In this document: piece after piece, positions 35,025 to 43,297 of the stretch
Position numbering within the stretch: position 1 is the stretch's first letter
How the letters are laid out: the number at the start of each line of letters is the position of its first letter
Assembly (NCBI GenBank): GCA_003054665.1
Contig: QAYY01000015.1
Span: forward strand, 1 to 64,000
Direction: 5' to 3'
Length of the DNA: 64,000 bases
Source: Opitutaceae bacterium EW11
GTDB lineage: Bacteria > Verrucomicrobiota > Verrucomicrobiia > Opitutales > Opitutaceae
The notes under the pieces: generated by a model
Told to the model about the DNA's origin: nothing
Database searches by the model: none
The model's input: only the letters and a program-made list of their open reading frames with translations
Program-made: the position numbers and the translations under genes

Positions 35025-36428
35025 TCAGTTCCTCTTTTCGATTCCGAAGATTCCACCAGGCCCCAGATCGCTTGGGACACTCGGAGGCGTAACCATTAGC
35101 TGCATACGGTGTGCGTCACGCATCTCGTCACCCTGCGTTGCCTCTTCTGAGCTCGGCTGGAGCGCCGGCGCGCCGAGATCCACCGCCGTTCCTTTGAGCA
35201 GCAGCTGCACTTGGCGACCATCTTTTGTCGCAACGGGGCCGCGGTAGTGGCGCGAGCCAAGAGCGACTCCGGACGGAGCGGCTCCAAAGCGCTGGAGATC
35301 CAGGCGACTCACGAGCGAGACGCCATTCGCGACTATGTCAGTCGCGCCCTGCGTCTTTGGTGTCGAGTCGAGGCGCACGAAGTAGTGCGTCGACAACGAG
35401 ATAACGCCATATGTGCACTTTTTGTTGCACGCGTAGATTCCGCAGTAAAGTCCGACGGCCTGCGCGGCCAGTGATGCTGAAGCAACGCTGACAACAACGT
35501 ACAACAGCCAATACTGAAAAAAGACGATCGCGACGACGGCGAGTACAGCTGCCACGACAAACATGATCGTACATGTCGCGGAATCGGTACATGACCTCCA
35601 TGAGTAAAAGCTATCGTTGGAAGATCGAACTTCAAAATCCGCAACGTAAGGGTCAGGACCAGACCCGCGTCGCCCTTGGAGCGTATCTATCCAGGCAGTA
35701 CGGACAGATTCACCGGGTCGATTCAGCAACTGCGCGGCTCCGATACGGTCGAAGCCGGGTGCTGGAACAGCCAGCGAACATGCCGCACCCTTCGGATAAA
35801 CGATTTGGTAGTGCTGCTGGTATAACTGTCCGGTAGAGAGGTCTAGTACCGTTAGCGCACCGGCCACAGCGCCGGCGCCATCTATGAGCGACGGTGCGGA
35901 CATTAACGAGCGAAACGGTCCCGTCACTCCGCCCCCGGCGCCTCCCTCGACACGAGCTGGCCGGATGGTGCCAGTCAGGCCGATGGGCGCGAAAAGCATC
36001 ATTGGGTGACCTACCGCGCCAAGCTCAGATGCGAGCTCATTTGTGAGATGGGAGTTCGCCCATGATCCATCAGTCACGTTGTCTAGATCTGCGCCGAGAT
36101 ACCCAAGCTCCTCCCGGACACCCTCTGATACCGCGGGACATGTTTCGTAATTTTTCCCGTCACCACTCGACCAAACCTCCTTGGCGAACGCGTAGTCGAT
36201 CTCTCCCTGTGTTCCGTACACCTCAGTCCCCCCACGCCACACGCGCATCACTACTCCATACGATTCCGTCCCTCCGCGGTTTCTGCAGCCGTCTTTTTTG
36301 TGCTTCGTGAACGCGATGCGGCACGAATCGATGCAGCACGGGCAGAAGAGAGAGACGCAGGGACACGCGGCAGAAGCGATTCCCGGGAGAACAAAAAGAA
36401 AGCCGATCAATTTCAGAAGTCGTTTCAT
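35025..36428 (-). CDS. Exported Cys-rich membrane protein
   Basis: The 467-aa protein has a signal peptide (LLKLIGFLFVLPGIASA) followed at once by a dense Cys cluster, ACPCVSLFCPCCIDSCR. It also contains TM segments (MFVVAAVLAVVAIVFFQYWL and VVSVASASLAAQAVGL) with further Cys nearby (YCGIYACNKKC). The density suggests several disulfides or metal binding in the periplasm. No family is recognised. It is the third gene of a four-gene leftward operon. Confidence 0.7.
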   Translation of the reverse strand: MKRLLKLIGFLFVLPGIASAACPCVSLFCPCCIDSCRIAFTKHKKDGCRNRGGTESYGVVMRVWRGGTEVYGTQGEIDYAFAKEVWSSGDGKNYETCPAVSEGVREELGYLGADLDNVTDGSWANSHLTNELASELGAVGHPMMLFAPIGLTGTIRPARVEGGAGGGVTGPFRSLMSAPSLIDGAGAVAGALTVLDLSTGQLYQQHYQIVYPKGAACSLAVPAPGFDRIGAAQLLNRPGESVRTAWIDTLQGRRGSGPDPYVADFEVRSSNDSFYSWRSCTDSATCTIMFVVAAVLAVVAIVFFQYWLLYVVVSVASASLAAQAVGLYCGIYACNKKCTYGVISLSTHYFVRLDSTPKTQGATDIVANGVSLVSRLDLQRFGAAPSGVALGSRHYRGPVATKDGRQVQLLLKGTAVDLGAPALQPSSEEATQGDEMRDAHRMQLMVTPPSVPSDLGPGGIFGIEKRN

Positions 36429-36439
36429 AGGTCACCGGA

Positions 36440-36856
36440 TTACGGATACACGACGGCGTAAAAATCCTGCCCGACTGTCGCAAATGGACCCATGAATTGA
36501 GTCTGCAGGACCAGCGAGCCGCCTGCCTTCGGCGTGCCGACCAGGCGCAACAGAACCTGACGACCGAAGCAGCTGTAACGCGCGACTTCTCGCACGCCGC
36601 CACTTACGACCTCTAGTCGCACGTGCGAAATTGTCGTCGGATACACCTCCGGAGCGGTGCCGCCACGGTCACCCTCCGTCAAGTGCCCGCAGAGCACCAC
36701 TTTCGCGCGCCCGTCAGCGCCCCTCAATTCGACGTATTCGCCAACCTGAGCGGCATCGACAAAATCGCTGGGTGGAGTCACCGGCGGAGGAAAGCCGGCC
36801 GATGCCGCCAGGGGCAGCATGCAAGAAACGATCAGAATTCTCAGAAGTGATTTCAT
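36440..36856 (-). CDS. Small exported protein
   Basis: The 138-aa protein has a signal peptide (SLLRILIVSCMLPLAASAG) and an all-beta mature domain of about 115 residues with two Cys (VVLCGHL and YSCFGRQ). A strong ribosome-binding site, GAAGGAGG, precedes the ATG at 36856. It lies 11 bp upstream of the next operon gene. No family recognised; part of the exported-protein operon. Confidence 0.7.
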   Translation of the reverse strand: MKSLLRILIVSCMLPLAASAGFPPPVTPPSDFVDAAQVGEYVELRGADGRAKVVLCGHLTEGDRGGTAPEVYPTTISHVRLEVVSGGVREVARYSCFGRQVLLRLVGTPKAGGSLVLQTQFMGPFATVGQDFYAVVYP

Positions 36857-36870
36857 CTGTAGGTCCTCCT

Positions 36871-37353
36871 TCAGAATTTCACCTCGAGCACCTTCGCCAC
36901 GCCGCTTTGGGGGCACTCGATGCGATTCACGGTTTCGGCTTCAGTGAACGTCGGCACCGCGCCTGCAGGCGCGGAGGAAGCACCATAGATGCGACAGATC
37001 ACGCGCCCGTATTCGCCGCACGACTTCGCCAGACCACTTGCGCGGCGGATCTCGGTGATGTCGCCGCTCTGCGTCAGCTCGAGGCCTTCGATCGAGAGAA
37101 AAATGTCTGAGCCGCGCCACCAGGCGACCCGCGGGTTTTCCACTGCGGCGCGAGGCCGAGGATCATTGGTTACTTTGCGCCATGCCCAAGGGCGATCGGT
37201 GAGGCAGCGTGGCACTAGCGTGTCGCCGTACAGCAAGGCACGGCAGGGGGCGTACTCGGCGGCGCTGGGCGTCTGCGCCGTGGCGGGAGACGCGAGGGAG
37301 GCGGCGAGGAGAGCCGCAATTGCGAGACAAGGGAGGATGCGGAGGAGGTGCAT
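36871..37353 (-). CDS. Small exported Cys-containing protein, first gene of envelope operon
   Basis: The 160-aa protein has a signal peptide (LLRILPCLAIAALLAASLASPATAQ) and five Cys in the mature part (APCRALL, PRCLTD, KSCGEYGRVICRI, IECPQ). That count suggests disulfides. It starts the run of four exported proteins and ends 14 bp before the start of the next gene. Function unknown. Confidence 0.7.
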   Translation of the reverse strand: MHLLRILPCLAIAALLAASLASPATAQTPSAAEYAPCRALLYGDTLVPRCLTDRPWAWRKVTNDPRPRAAVENPRVAWWRGSDIFLSIEGLELTQSGDITEIRRASGLAKSCGEYGRVICRIYGASSAPAGAVPTFTEAETVNRIECPQSGVAKVLEVKF

Positions 37354-37411
37354 CCCATCCTATCGTTTTTCCCCGTGTATCCCGCTAGTGATTTTTGTAC
37401 CACGCAATCCG

Positions 37412-37438
37412 GACGGCTCGAAATTGCTCCGAGCCGTC
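37412..37438. other. Intergenic hairpin
   Basis: A 9-bp perfect inverted repeat GACGGCTCG / CGAGCCGTC with a 9-nt loop lies between the mobilisation operon and the exported-protein operon, both leftward. It has no U-tract, so it may be an operon boundary or processing element. Confidence 0.45.
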
Positions 37439-37464
37439 AGGAGGTTTCCTCTGCTGCGGACCTC

Positions 37465-38172
37465 TTACTGCTCCCGTGGCGGACGGGCTTTGGTCGAGCG
37501 CATGCCACCCGCTTTGCGAGACTGCTTGGCTTCCCAAGCGATTCTCGCTGGTGGGGTTTTCCGCGGAGAGACATACAAGCCGCTGTCGAGAAGTTGAAAA
37601 TGGTCTTCTGCCAAAGTGTCGGCGTGACCGCATTCCTTCTTACGGACTTCACGCTCCTCAAATTCTCGCTGTGCCCACGCTTGAAACTCTGACGGTGAAC
37701 AAGCAGGACAGGGCAACACGTCGAGCTGCGACGGTGGAAAATCTCCCTGCGGTGGAATCACGTGCACGATGAGAAGCTCCACGCCGAGTGGTTCGCCACG
37801 CCGCGACTGGGCGTCGAGTAGTTTTACCGCGCGATCCGTGAGCATCTGCTGCAAGCGCGGATCGGACGCCACTCGACGATCGGCGAAATCCTCAATTACG
37901 GTGGAGCTCTCGCCTGTCGTCCAAGCCGTCACAGATTCGTTCTCGAGCTTAGCCGCTCCGATGGCCTGCTCGATTCGTGCACCAACGATGGCAGCATATG
38001 CTTTTAGCTCCTCGGGATCGAGAGGCTCGCCCTGGGGCTTCGGAGGAGCATCAGCGACAACGGTCGAGGGAGCGTCAGCTTTTCTCCCTCTGAGCTTCGC
38101 CCAGAGGCTTTCCAAAGCTTCTACGCATTTGAACGCGGTGCGATCGTATAGATTCAATGATGTTTCGTTCAT
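37465..38172 (-). CDS. Hypothetical protein, last gene of mobilisation operon
   Basis: The 235-aa protein has a helical N-terminal half (CVEALESLWAKLRGRK; DPEELKAYAAIVGARIEQAIGAAKLE). Its C-terminal half contains Cys pairs (LPCPACSPSEF; KKECGHAD). It starts 5 bp after the relaxase stop and is co-directional, so it is co-transcribed with it. No family recognised. An accessory transfer or relaxosome role is possible from position only. Confidence 0.6.
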   Translation of the reverse strand: MNETSLNLYDRTAFKCVEALESLWAKLRGRKADAPSTVVADAPPKPQGEPLDPEELKAYAAIVGARIEQAIGAAKLENESVTAWTTGESSTVIEDFADRRVASDPRLQQMLTDRAVKLLDAQSRRGEPLGVELLIVHVIPPQGDFPPSQLDVLPCPACSPSEFQAWAQREFEEREVRKKECGHADTLAEDHFQLLDSGLYVSPRKTPPARIAWEAKQSRKAGGMRSTKARPPREQ

Positions 38173-38177
38173 TTATG

Positions 38178-39131
38178 TTACCGGCTTAGGTGATCCAAAT
38201 TGCTCAAGCTCATGCCGCGGCCGAGGTCCCAAGTGAGGCCCCGCACGGCACCGGCGACGCCACGACCCGCGCGCGCTGTGGCGCGATCAGCTTGGCGCTC
38301 TGCTTTGTCTCGCAGTCGCTGCACGCCGGCGTGCAACGAGGCGACACGCATGCGGTGGCCCTTGTATTCGATCGATTTGACCTCTCCGTCTGGACCTTTG
38401 CGGCCCACTGTGATGACGCCCTCGTCGATGAGCGTCTCAATCGTGCGGCCACCGGCGAGCATGGATATCAGCTCTTTGCGTGCGGCTTCTGCGCGCTCGC
38501 GGTCCCCCCGTGGTTCCCTTTCGTGGCGTGACCGGTCACGATCCCGGGTCTTCAAAGCGGCCGCTTTGTCGACCTTCTCACCGGCGGTAGCGCGGCGGTG
38601 CTCCTCGGCATTGAGAGCCGGTCCAAAGCCTTCCTGCGCGGCATAGTCTGCCGCGCACATATCTAGCAGGTCATCTCGCTCAAAACTGAGGCGGACGCCC
38701 TGCCCATCGAAATTCGAGATAACCACGTGGCAATGCAGGTGCCCTTTGTCATGGTGGCACGCCACGGCCGCCGGTCTGCCGCCACCGTATCGAGCGATCC
38801 ATGCGAAGGCGGCGTTCATCAGTCGCGCTCGAAGCTCTGGCGTGTCGCCCTCTGCCGCGGGGCAGGATAACACGACCATTTTGGAAACCGCCGGCGGTTT
38901 CCTTCGCTGTGCGGCGTCCGCTGGATACGTCGACCCGATGCAGGCAGCGGCCCACCGAGCATCGCTGTCGCCGCGACACTCGGCCCGCTGACCCGCTTCG
39001 TCGACGAAGATGAAGTCGAGAGCCTCGAGGCCGGCACGCTTGTCGCAGGCACGGGCACGGGCGATGTAGAGCAACGAAGCGAGCGCATTGCCGCTCCCTT
39101 TCGTGATCTTTGTGGTGAGCGAAGTCTTCAT
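38178..39131 (-). CDS. MOBP-type relaxase / mobilisation nuclease
   Basis: This short relaxase (317 aa) is predicted to nick oriT and pilot the strand. It carries the metal-binding motif ACHHDKGHLHCHVVISN (His127, His131, His133, His135). That is the HxxxHxH signature of MobA/VirD2-type relaxases. A candidate catalytic Tyr22 lies in SLLYIARAR. The C-terminal 130 residues are helical and basic. The ATG at 39131 has AAGGGAG upstream and overlaps the preceding gene by 4 bp. No helicase or primase domain is fused. It is the key evidence that the element is transferable. Confidence 0.85.
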   Translation of the reverse strand: MKTSLTTKITKGSGNALASLLYIARARACDKRAGLEALDFIFVDEAGQRAECRGDSDARWAAACIGSTYPADAAQRRKPPAVSKMVVLSCPAAEGDTPELRARLMNAAFAWIARYGGGRPAAVACHHDKGHLHCHVVISNFDGQGVRLSFERDDLLDMCAADYAAQEGFGPALNAEEHRRATAGEKVDKAAALKTRDRDRSRHEREPRGDRERAEAARKELISMLAGGRTIETLIDEGVITVGRKGPDGEVKSIEYKGHRMRVASLHAGVQRLRDKAERQADRATARAGRGVAGAVRGLTWDLGRGMSLSNLDHLSR

Positions 39132-39508
39132 GCGGCGCTCCCTTTGATATCTTGAAGTCTCGAAACCAGCACCAGCGCCTCCCGGTGCCCCGCATCGTAG
39201 ACGATCAGAGCGGCGGACGATTCCGGGAAGCATTCTTCAAGAAGCAGCAACGCCTCGTGTTCGAGCACCCTTGGCACGCACGGCGCGAATTCCGGGTGAA
39301 TCTCGCCCCGGCATTCGATCGAGAACGCTCTTGCGTCAGCGCCAACTAAGCCTAGCGCCCAGCGCACCGCGCTGCTGTCGGGCAACGCGTATCGGTGTGG
39401 CCTGCCGTCGCGTACGATGGTGAGCCACTGAGCGATGTCGGCCGCGACGACCACACGGGCCGCGAGCATTTGGCCGCTAAGCAGCAATGGCAGGTCTAGG
39501 ATTTTCAT
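39128..39508 (-). CDS. Hypothetical mobilisation-operon protein
   Basis: The 126-aa protein is alpha/beta (LSGQMLAARVVVAADIAQWLTIV near the N terminus; ALLLLEECFPESSAALIVYD later). A strong AAGGAG precedes its ATG. It overlaps the MobC-like gene by 32 bp and the relaxase gene by 4 bp. The tight coupling implies a relaxosome-related role, but no family is recognised. Confidence 0.6.
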   Translation of the reverse strand: MKILDLPLLLSGQMLAARVVVAADIAQWLTIVRDGRPHRYALPDSSAVRWALGLVGADARAFSIECRGEIHPEFAPCVPRVLEHEALLLLEECFPESSAALIVYDAGHREALVLVSRLQDIKGSAA

Positions 39509-40238
39509 TTTGAGTTTCTCCTTGTGGCTTCCCCGGCACGACCCACAGCGCTCCGTGCAACCGCAGCACGTATTCAGCAGCAGCAGCTACGGCTTCGCGC
39601 TGCTTCGGTTCGAGACGTTTGCCCGCATGCGCGCTCATCAAACTTTCGTTGAGCGTCAGGCCGAGCCGCTGGAGCTCGGCAGCGTAGCCGCCAAGGCACG
39701 ACAGTTCGAAGCCGTCGCAGAATGCGGCTTCGATGAGAACTCCGATCAGTCGCGACCGCTGCCGCTTTGTCGCGCCGGCCAGGAGCGATAGGCCCGGGTC
39801 GCTCAGCGACAGGCTCGCAACCAGGGCAGCTCTCCGGCGGGCAATTCTATAAGGGACGACTTCGGCGGCGTCGCCGGTCAGCAGTGAAACCCTCTTTTTG
39901 CGCTTCCACTTCGCGTCACCGCCAGGCGGTCCTCCGAGAACTTGCTCGCGAAGATCCGCGACAGCCCCTGAAGCCGCGACCAACTGGCTCCAGTTTTCAG
40001 CGCTAACGCTTTCGCGGAGCCGGTCGGAGTAGAGCGCCTGGCGGAGATTGTTTCCGGCCCTCCTGAGCTGCTCCTCGAAGGCGTCCGCCGCTTCGAGTCT
40101 CCAATTGGAGACTACCGCGCCCTCGACCAGCTCACTAAGAAGCAGGTTGCGACAACGAGGCGGCATCCCTTTGAGCCACTGCCGGGCACGCTGAGGCAGG
40201 GTGACCTCCACGACGGGTTTGCGCGGGCGGCGATTCAT
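39477..40238 (-). CDS. MobC-like mobilisation accessory protein
   Basis: The 253-aa protein is mostly helical and basic. Its C-terminal part has LSCLGGYAAELQRLGLTLNESLMSAHAG. That resembles the MobC 'G..LNQ' region of plasmid accessory proteins that help relaxases melt or bind oriT. It has GGAGG upstream of the ATG and overlaps its upstream neighbour by 4 bp. The position two genes before the relaxase supports this call; sequence support alone is moderate. Confidence 0.5.
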   Translation of the reverse strand: MNRRPRKPVVEVTLPQRARQWLKGMPPRCRNLLLSELVEGAVVSNWRLEAADAFEEQLRRAGNNLRQALYSDRLRESVSAENWSQLVAASGAVADLREQVLGGPPGGDAKWKRKKRVSLLTGDAAEVVPYRIARRRAALVASLSLSDPGLSLLAGATKRQRSRLIGVLIEAAFCDGFELSCLGGYAAELQRLGLTLNESLMSAHAGKRLEPKQREAVAAAAEYVLRLHGALWVVPGKPQGETQNENPRPAIAA

Positions 40239-40807
40239 GCTGCCCCTCCTTCGTTTTCGCGTGCGCGCTGCTCGTCAGCCGCGGCGCCGTCTGCGATCTG
40301 GGGCGGTTCCGAGATGATTTCACCCCATGTTTTCGCTTCTGCCCATGAGTTCGTTCGAAGGTACTCATGAGAAGGCGCTCCGAATATGCCGCGGAGATTT
40401 GCTAGCATCCGCTCGACGCGGTCCACGATCGTGGGCAACTCGACGCCCGAAGGCGCGTGAATCGTTATCGACCAACTTAGGCGAGGACCATCGGCTCGGA
40501 AAATGGAAGTGACGTCGTTGCGCTGGAAATCTGGATGCTCGCAAAACCAACGCCGGGAAAACCAATCGCCGGCTTGTTCAGTGGTGGCAAATGCGTCCGC
40601 CGAAAGCGCGACGCTGCGAGCAATGCCGGCAAATTCGCCGCCAAGATGAAATGCCTGCGCCAACGCTCGCAGTGGAGCGGTACGGGGAATCTCGCAGTGA
40701 AGGCGGAACTCGCCCGCGTCTACATCGACGAGCGCTTCGATGACGGCATCGGTTGGAACGGCACCTTCTTTGGAAGGCGGAGGAAGAGAGGTCTTTTTTG
40801 AGTACAT
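40235..40807 (-). CDS. Hypothetical mobilisation-operon protein
   Basis: The 190-aa protein contains a region like LSWSITIHAPSGVELPTIVDRVERMLANLRGIFG and acidic ends. No family recognised. The ATG at 40807 was chosen because the long upstream extension is Arg/Gly-rich shadow. It overlaps the MobC-like gene by 4 bp (ATGA). Confidence 0.55.
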   Translation of the reverse strand: MYSKKTSLPPPSKEGAVPTDAVIEALVDVDAGEFRLHCEIPRTAPLRALAQAFHLGGEFAGIARSVALSADAFATTEQAGDWFSRRWFCEHPDFQRNDVTSIFRADGPRLSWSITIHAPSGVELPTIVDRVERMLANLRGIFGAPSHEYLRTNSWAEAKTWGEIISEPPQIADGAAADEQRARENEGGAA

Positions 40808-40851
40808 GTTGGTTGAAGCTTTTGAATTTCTTGTCGGCGGGTCCCCTTTTC

Positions 40852-41661
40852 TTAGTTCTTCCCGACTGACCCGTCCACGGGCGGACGCTCGGCGGCGGCG
40901 GACGGTGCCGCCGACCCTGGCTGCTTGCCACTCTCCGCGGCGCACACGGCGGCCCAAAGCGCATCGAGGCGCTTCGCTTCCGGGAGCTTGGAGATCCGGA
41001 CGGACAGGTCGCCAGGGAGCTGATCTTTCCATGCCGCCCACCGCGCCGGCAGCTCGCCGTAGTTCCGTGTGCCGTGGTTGAGGGCATCGAGGCCCCACGC
41101 CAGCACCTTGGGCGCGTCGGCCGGATCAATGCGCTCCATCGCGATCAAGGCATCTTTGGACAATGTCGCATACCAAGCAGGTAGCATTGGTTTTGGTTTG
41201 TACGGCACGCCGACGGGCGCGTCCGCCGGATCAATCGGCTCGCCGCGCGCAATCGCATCAGCGACAGACGTCCCTGCGGGCGCAGCGGGTGCGAAGATCG
41301 CGGCGAGCACTGCGGCTTTGCGCTCGGGAGGCATCACGGCGAGAGCACAGAGCGCTTTGTCTGAGAGGTACTCGCCGAGCTCCCTCGCGCGCCAACCCAG
41401 GTCGCAAATCCGCGAGCGCTCTTCTGGGGACATGTCGTCAAACCGCTTTGCTTCGAGCGGTGACAGCTCAACGCAGTTCGGCGGGACCACCGGCGCCGGG
41501 GCGGCAATGGCGGACGCCTGGGTGGCGCTTGGAGCCGCTGGGGCATTTTCGCGCGCTCTTTGCACGAGCGCGATGCGTTCCTCGGGGCTCATCGCGAGGA
41601 ACCAATCCATGGTTTCTTGGGGAAGACGCAGGCGCGTCTGTGGCATCTCTTCAGATTTCAT
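40852..41661 (-). CDS. Hypothetical protein with SPEER repeats, first gene of mobilisation operon
   Basis: The 269-aa protein contains two short related segments, WFLAMSPEERIALVQRARE and FDDMSPEERSRICDLGWRA, plus a related CALAVMPPERKAAVLAAIF. This suggests an internally duplicated helical unit separated by Ala/Pro-rich linkers. The ATG at 41661 faces the hairpin-rich candidate oriT immediately upstream, a usual place for a relaxosome gene. Function unknown. Confidence 0.55.
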   Translation of the reverse strand: MKSEEMPQTRLRLPQETMDWFLAMSPEERIALVQRARENAPAAPSATQASAIAAPAPVVPPNCVELSPLEAKRFDDMSPEERSRICDLGWRARELGEYLSDKALCALAVMPPERKAAVLAAIFAPAAPAGTSVADAIARGEPIDPADAPVGVPYKPKPMLPAWYATLSKDALIAMERIDPADAPKVLAWGLDALNHGTRNYGELPARWAAWKDQLPGDLSVRISKLPEAKRLDALWAAVCAAESGKQPGSAAPSAAAERPPVDGSVGKN

Positions 41662-41729
41662 TTTGTGTCTTTTTCTGCGTGTTTTGTTTGTCGTGGCACC
41701 GCTGGTACAGCCGCCGAATGACAGCTGAC

Positions 41730-41952
41730 GCAGCTGGCACGGGTTTTCGGTAACCCTGACACAGGAATCCTGTGTCAGCTGGCACAGGCACTGGCACAGG
41801 TGGCTTGTGCCACCTGGCACAGGGCTGCGTACGTTTGAGGCAACGATACCGCGATGTCGGGATTCTCCCGAATCGCTGCGTTGCCACCGTGACGGTAACC
41901 GGGGCATGAGCCCCGGCCCCGCGCACGGATGGTGAGGGGCTGCGCCCCTCCG
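41730..41952. promoter_or_regulatory. Candidate oriT / relaxosome region
   Basis: This intergenic region just upstream of the mobilisation operon carries five hairpins. They are an 11-bp arm palindrome (41756-41778), CAGGTGGC/GCCACCTG (41797-41816), a bulged 11-bp stem (41851-41875), CCGGGGC/GCCCCGG (41899-41916) and GAGGGGC/GCCCCTC (41934-41950). CTGGCAC occurs four times (41734, 41779, 41791, 41814). ATCCTGT at 41767-41773 matches the ATCCTG core of P-type nic sites. The position fits a relaxase target. Binding and nicking are inferred. Confidence 0.55.
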
Positions 41953-41982
41953 ACCCTGCTCTCAAACTAGGCGAACCTCGAT

Positions 41983-42297
41983 TCACTTTGCCTCGGCGAG
42001 CGCCTCGGAATTCTTCGCGCTCGCAGCTGTGACAATGGCTCGCGCCACGTCGCTCGCGCTCAGCTCCGCGACGAGTTTCTCCTGCAGTTTCTCGGCTTCG
42101 GCCGACGCCTTCGCTCGGCTCTTCGCGAGTTTTCCCTCGTAGGATTTCCTGAGGGCGGCCTCTCGCTTCTCCGCCGTTTTCGCAGCGGCGTCGAGGCGCA
42201 ACTCGATGTTGGAAACAAGGAGCGCTTGCGCGCTCGATGGGCATGGGAACACGCCCAATACTTTGAGCCGTTCCGTGATTTTTTGTTTTGTATCCAT
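41983..42297 (-). CDS. Small coiled-coil protein
   Basis: The 104-aa protein has a short N-terminal domain (KQKITERLKVLGVFPCPSS) and a long charged helix (AKTAEKREAALRKSYEGKLAK...EAEKLQEKLVAEL) that is probably a coiled coil. No family recognised. It lies on the other side of the candidate oriT from the relaxase operon, same strand. Confidence 0.6.
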   Translation of the reverse strand: MDTKQKITERLKVLGVFPCPSSAQALLVSNIELRLDAAAKTAEKREAALRKSYEGKLAKSRAKASAEAEKLQEKLVAELSASDVARAIVTAASAKNSEALAEAK

Positions 42298-42320
42298 GGT
42301 GGAGGTACCTCGTTGGAGGG

Positions 42321-42671
42321 TTAAAAATGGGCTGCAGAGGCATCGGCGACGTCTTCGACCGAGAGCTCCACGCCCGCTTCGAGGCAGCGGAGCCTGGCTA
42401 ATTCAATGTCCACCGTTTCTCGCGCGAGGGTCGCCGCCCAGAGCTTGATTTGCCGCAGCGCGGTGGGATTGCTGCTGTATTCTATCCTCAGCTCTTGGAG
42501 CAGAGCGCAGCACTCCGTATATAGTGGCACGTAGTAGCTAATCCGTGGATTCTCCGGATCGAGGTCGCCGTGCCGTACGGCATCGCGAATCGTGAATTTG
42601 GCTGCGTTCCACCGTGCTTCTCTTGAAAGAGGCGGTGTGCGGCTAGGAGAAGAAGTAGGCGCTAGGTCCAT
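42321..42671 (-). CDS. Hypothetical protein
   Basis: The 116-aa protein is mostly helical (SREARWNAAKFTIRDAVRHG; CCALLQELRIEYSSNPTALRQIKLW). No family recognised. It is leftward, 23 bp upstream of the coiled-coil gene, and begins next to a 370-bp divergent promoter region. Confidence 0.55.
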   Translation of the reverse strand: MDLAPTSSPSRTPPLSREARWNAAKFTIRDAVRHGDLDPENPRISYYVPLYTECCALLQELRIEYSSNPTALRQIKLWAATLARETVDIELARLRCLEAGVELSVEDVADASAAHF

Positions 42672-43040
42672 GCTATCTGTTCTACTCCTTTTCCGCGACC
42701 CCGGGGTAAATCATTTCCACTTTTATTCGCGGAGCCGCGTTTCTCCTCTGGGAAATATCTCCGGACGGACGCGCGTCCTTTCGGAAAACCCAGCCAGGTG
42801 TCCGGCTAAAACGCTCGGAAACCGAAGGCCCGAGCGCCTTCGCCGGCTCCTCTTTTGAGACCGGCTTTTCGGCTTCGGTGAGACACCCACGTCGATTTCA
42901 GCCCCAGACGGGGCCTGGAAAAACCGCTCGTTTGGGACGCCCAGGGCAGAGCTAAGTCGCGCCCCGACGGACGCTTCGACTGCGAAGAATCTTCGACCGG
43001 ACGCACGACGGACGAAGACGACCACCCCGAAAAGCACTAC
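42672..43040. other. Divergent promoter region
   Basis: This is 369 bp between leftward (42671) and rightward (43041) genes. It contains a 13-bp palindrome CGAAGA-A-TCTTCG (42983-42995). The element-type GGACG-rich words around 42999-43016 are similar to those at 31357 and 44089. A 104-aa minus-strand frame here (42723-43037) is Arg-rich and not supported. Confidence 0.45.
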
Positions 43041-43295
43041 ATGGAGTTAAACTTCCTCGCCGAAACCAATACAATGAAAGCTCAAGAACTCCTTCACGAA
43101 ATCGCAGCGGAAACCACCCGCTTTCATCGAAACCTCTCCATTGGCGGCGAGTACTTCGCGACAAGTCAGTGGTGCGACCTAGCTGAGTTGTGGGCGGCGG
43201 ACGTTGGCGTGCGCACGCCGAGTTATGAGTTTCTCCGGGAGCATGCGGAGGAGAACCTCGAGGAGTTGGTGGCACAGATGCCAAAGCGCGCCTGA
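43041..43295 (+). CDS. Small hypothetical protein
   Basis: The 84-aa protein is acidic and helical (ELLHEIAAETTRFHRNLSIGG; FLREHAEENLEELVAQMP). An internal ATG at 43074 is an alternative start. The stop is 2 bp before the ankyrin-like gene, so the two are probably co-translated. No family recognised. Confidence 0.55.
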   Translation: MELNFLAETNTMKAQELLHEIAAETTRFHRNLSIGGEYFATSQWCDLAELWAADVGVRTPSYEFLREHAEENLEELVAQMPKRA

Positions 43296-43297
43296 CT

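Noticed and set aside
41931-41950. GAGGGGC hairpin as an intrinsic terminator
   Set aside because: There is no U-tract and it belongs to a hairpin cluster consistent with a transfer origin.
42723-43037. 104-codon minus-strand frame in the divergent promoter
   Set aside because: Arg-rich and overlapping palindromic promoter DNA; no support.
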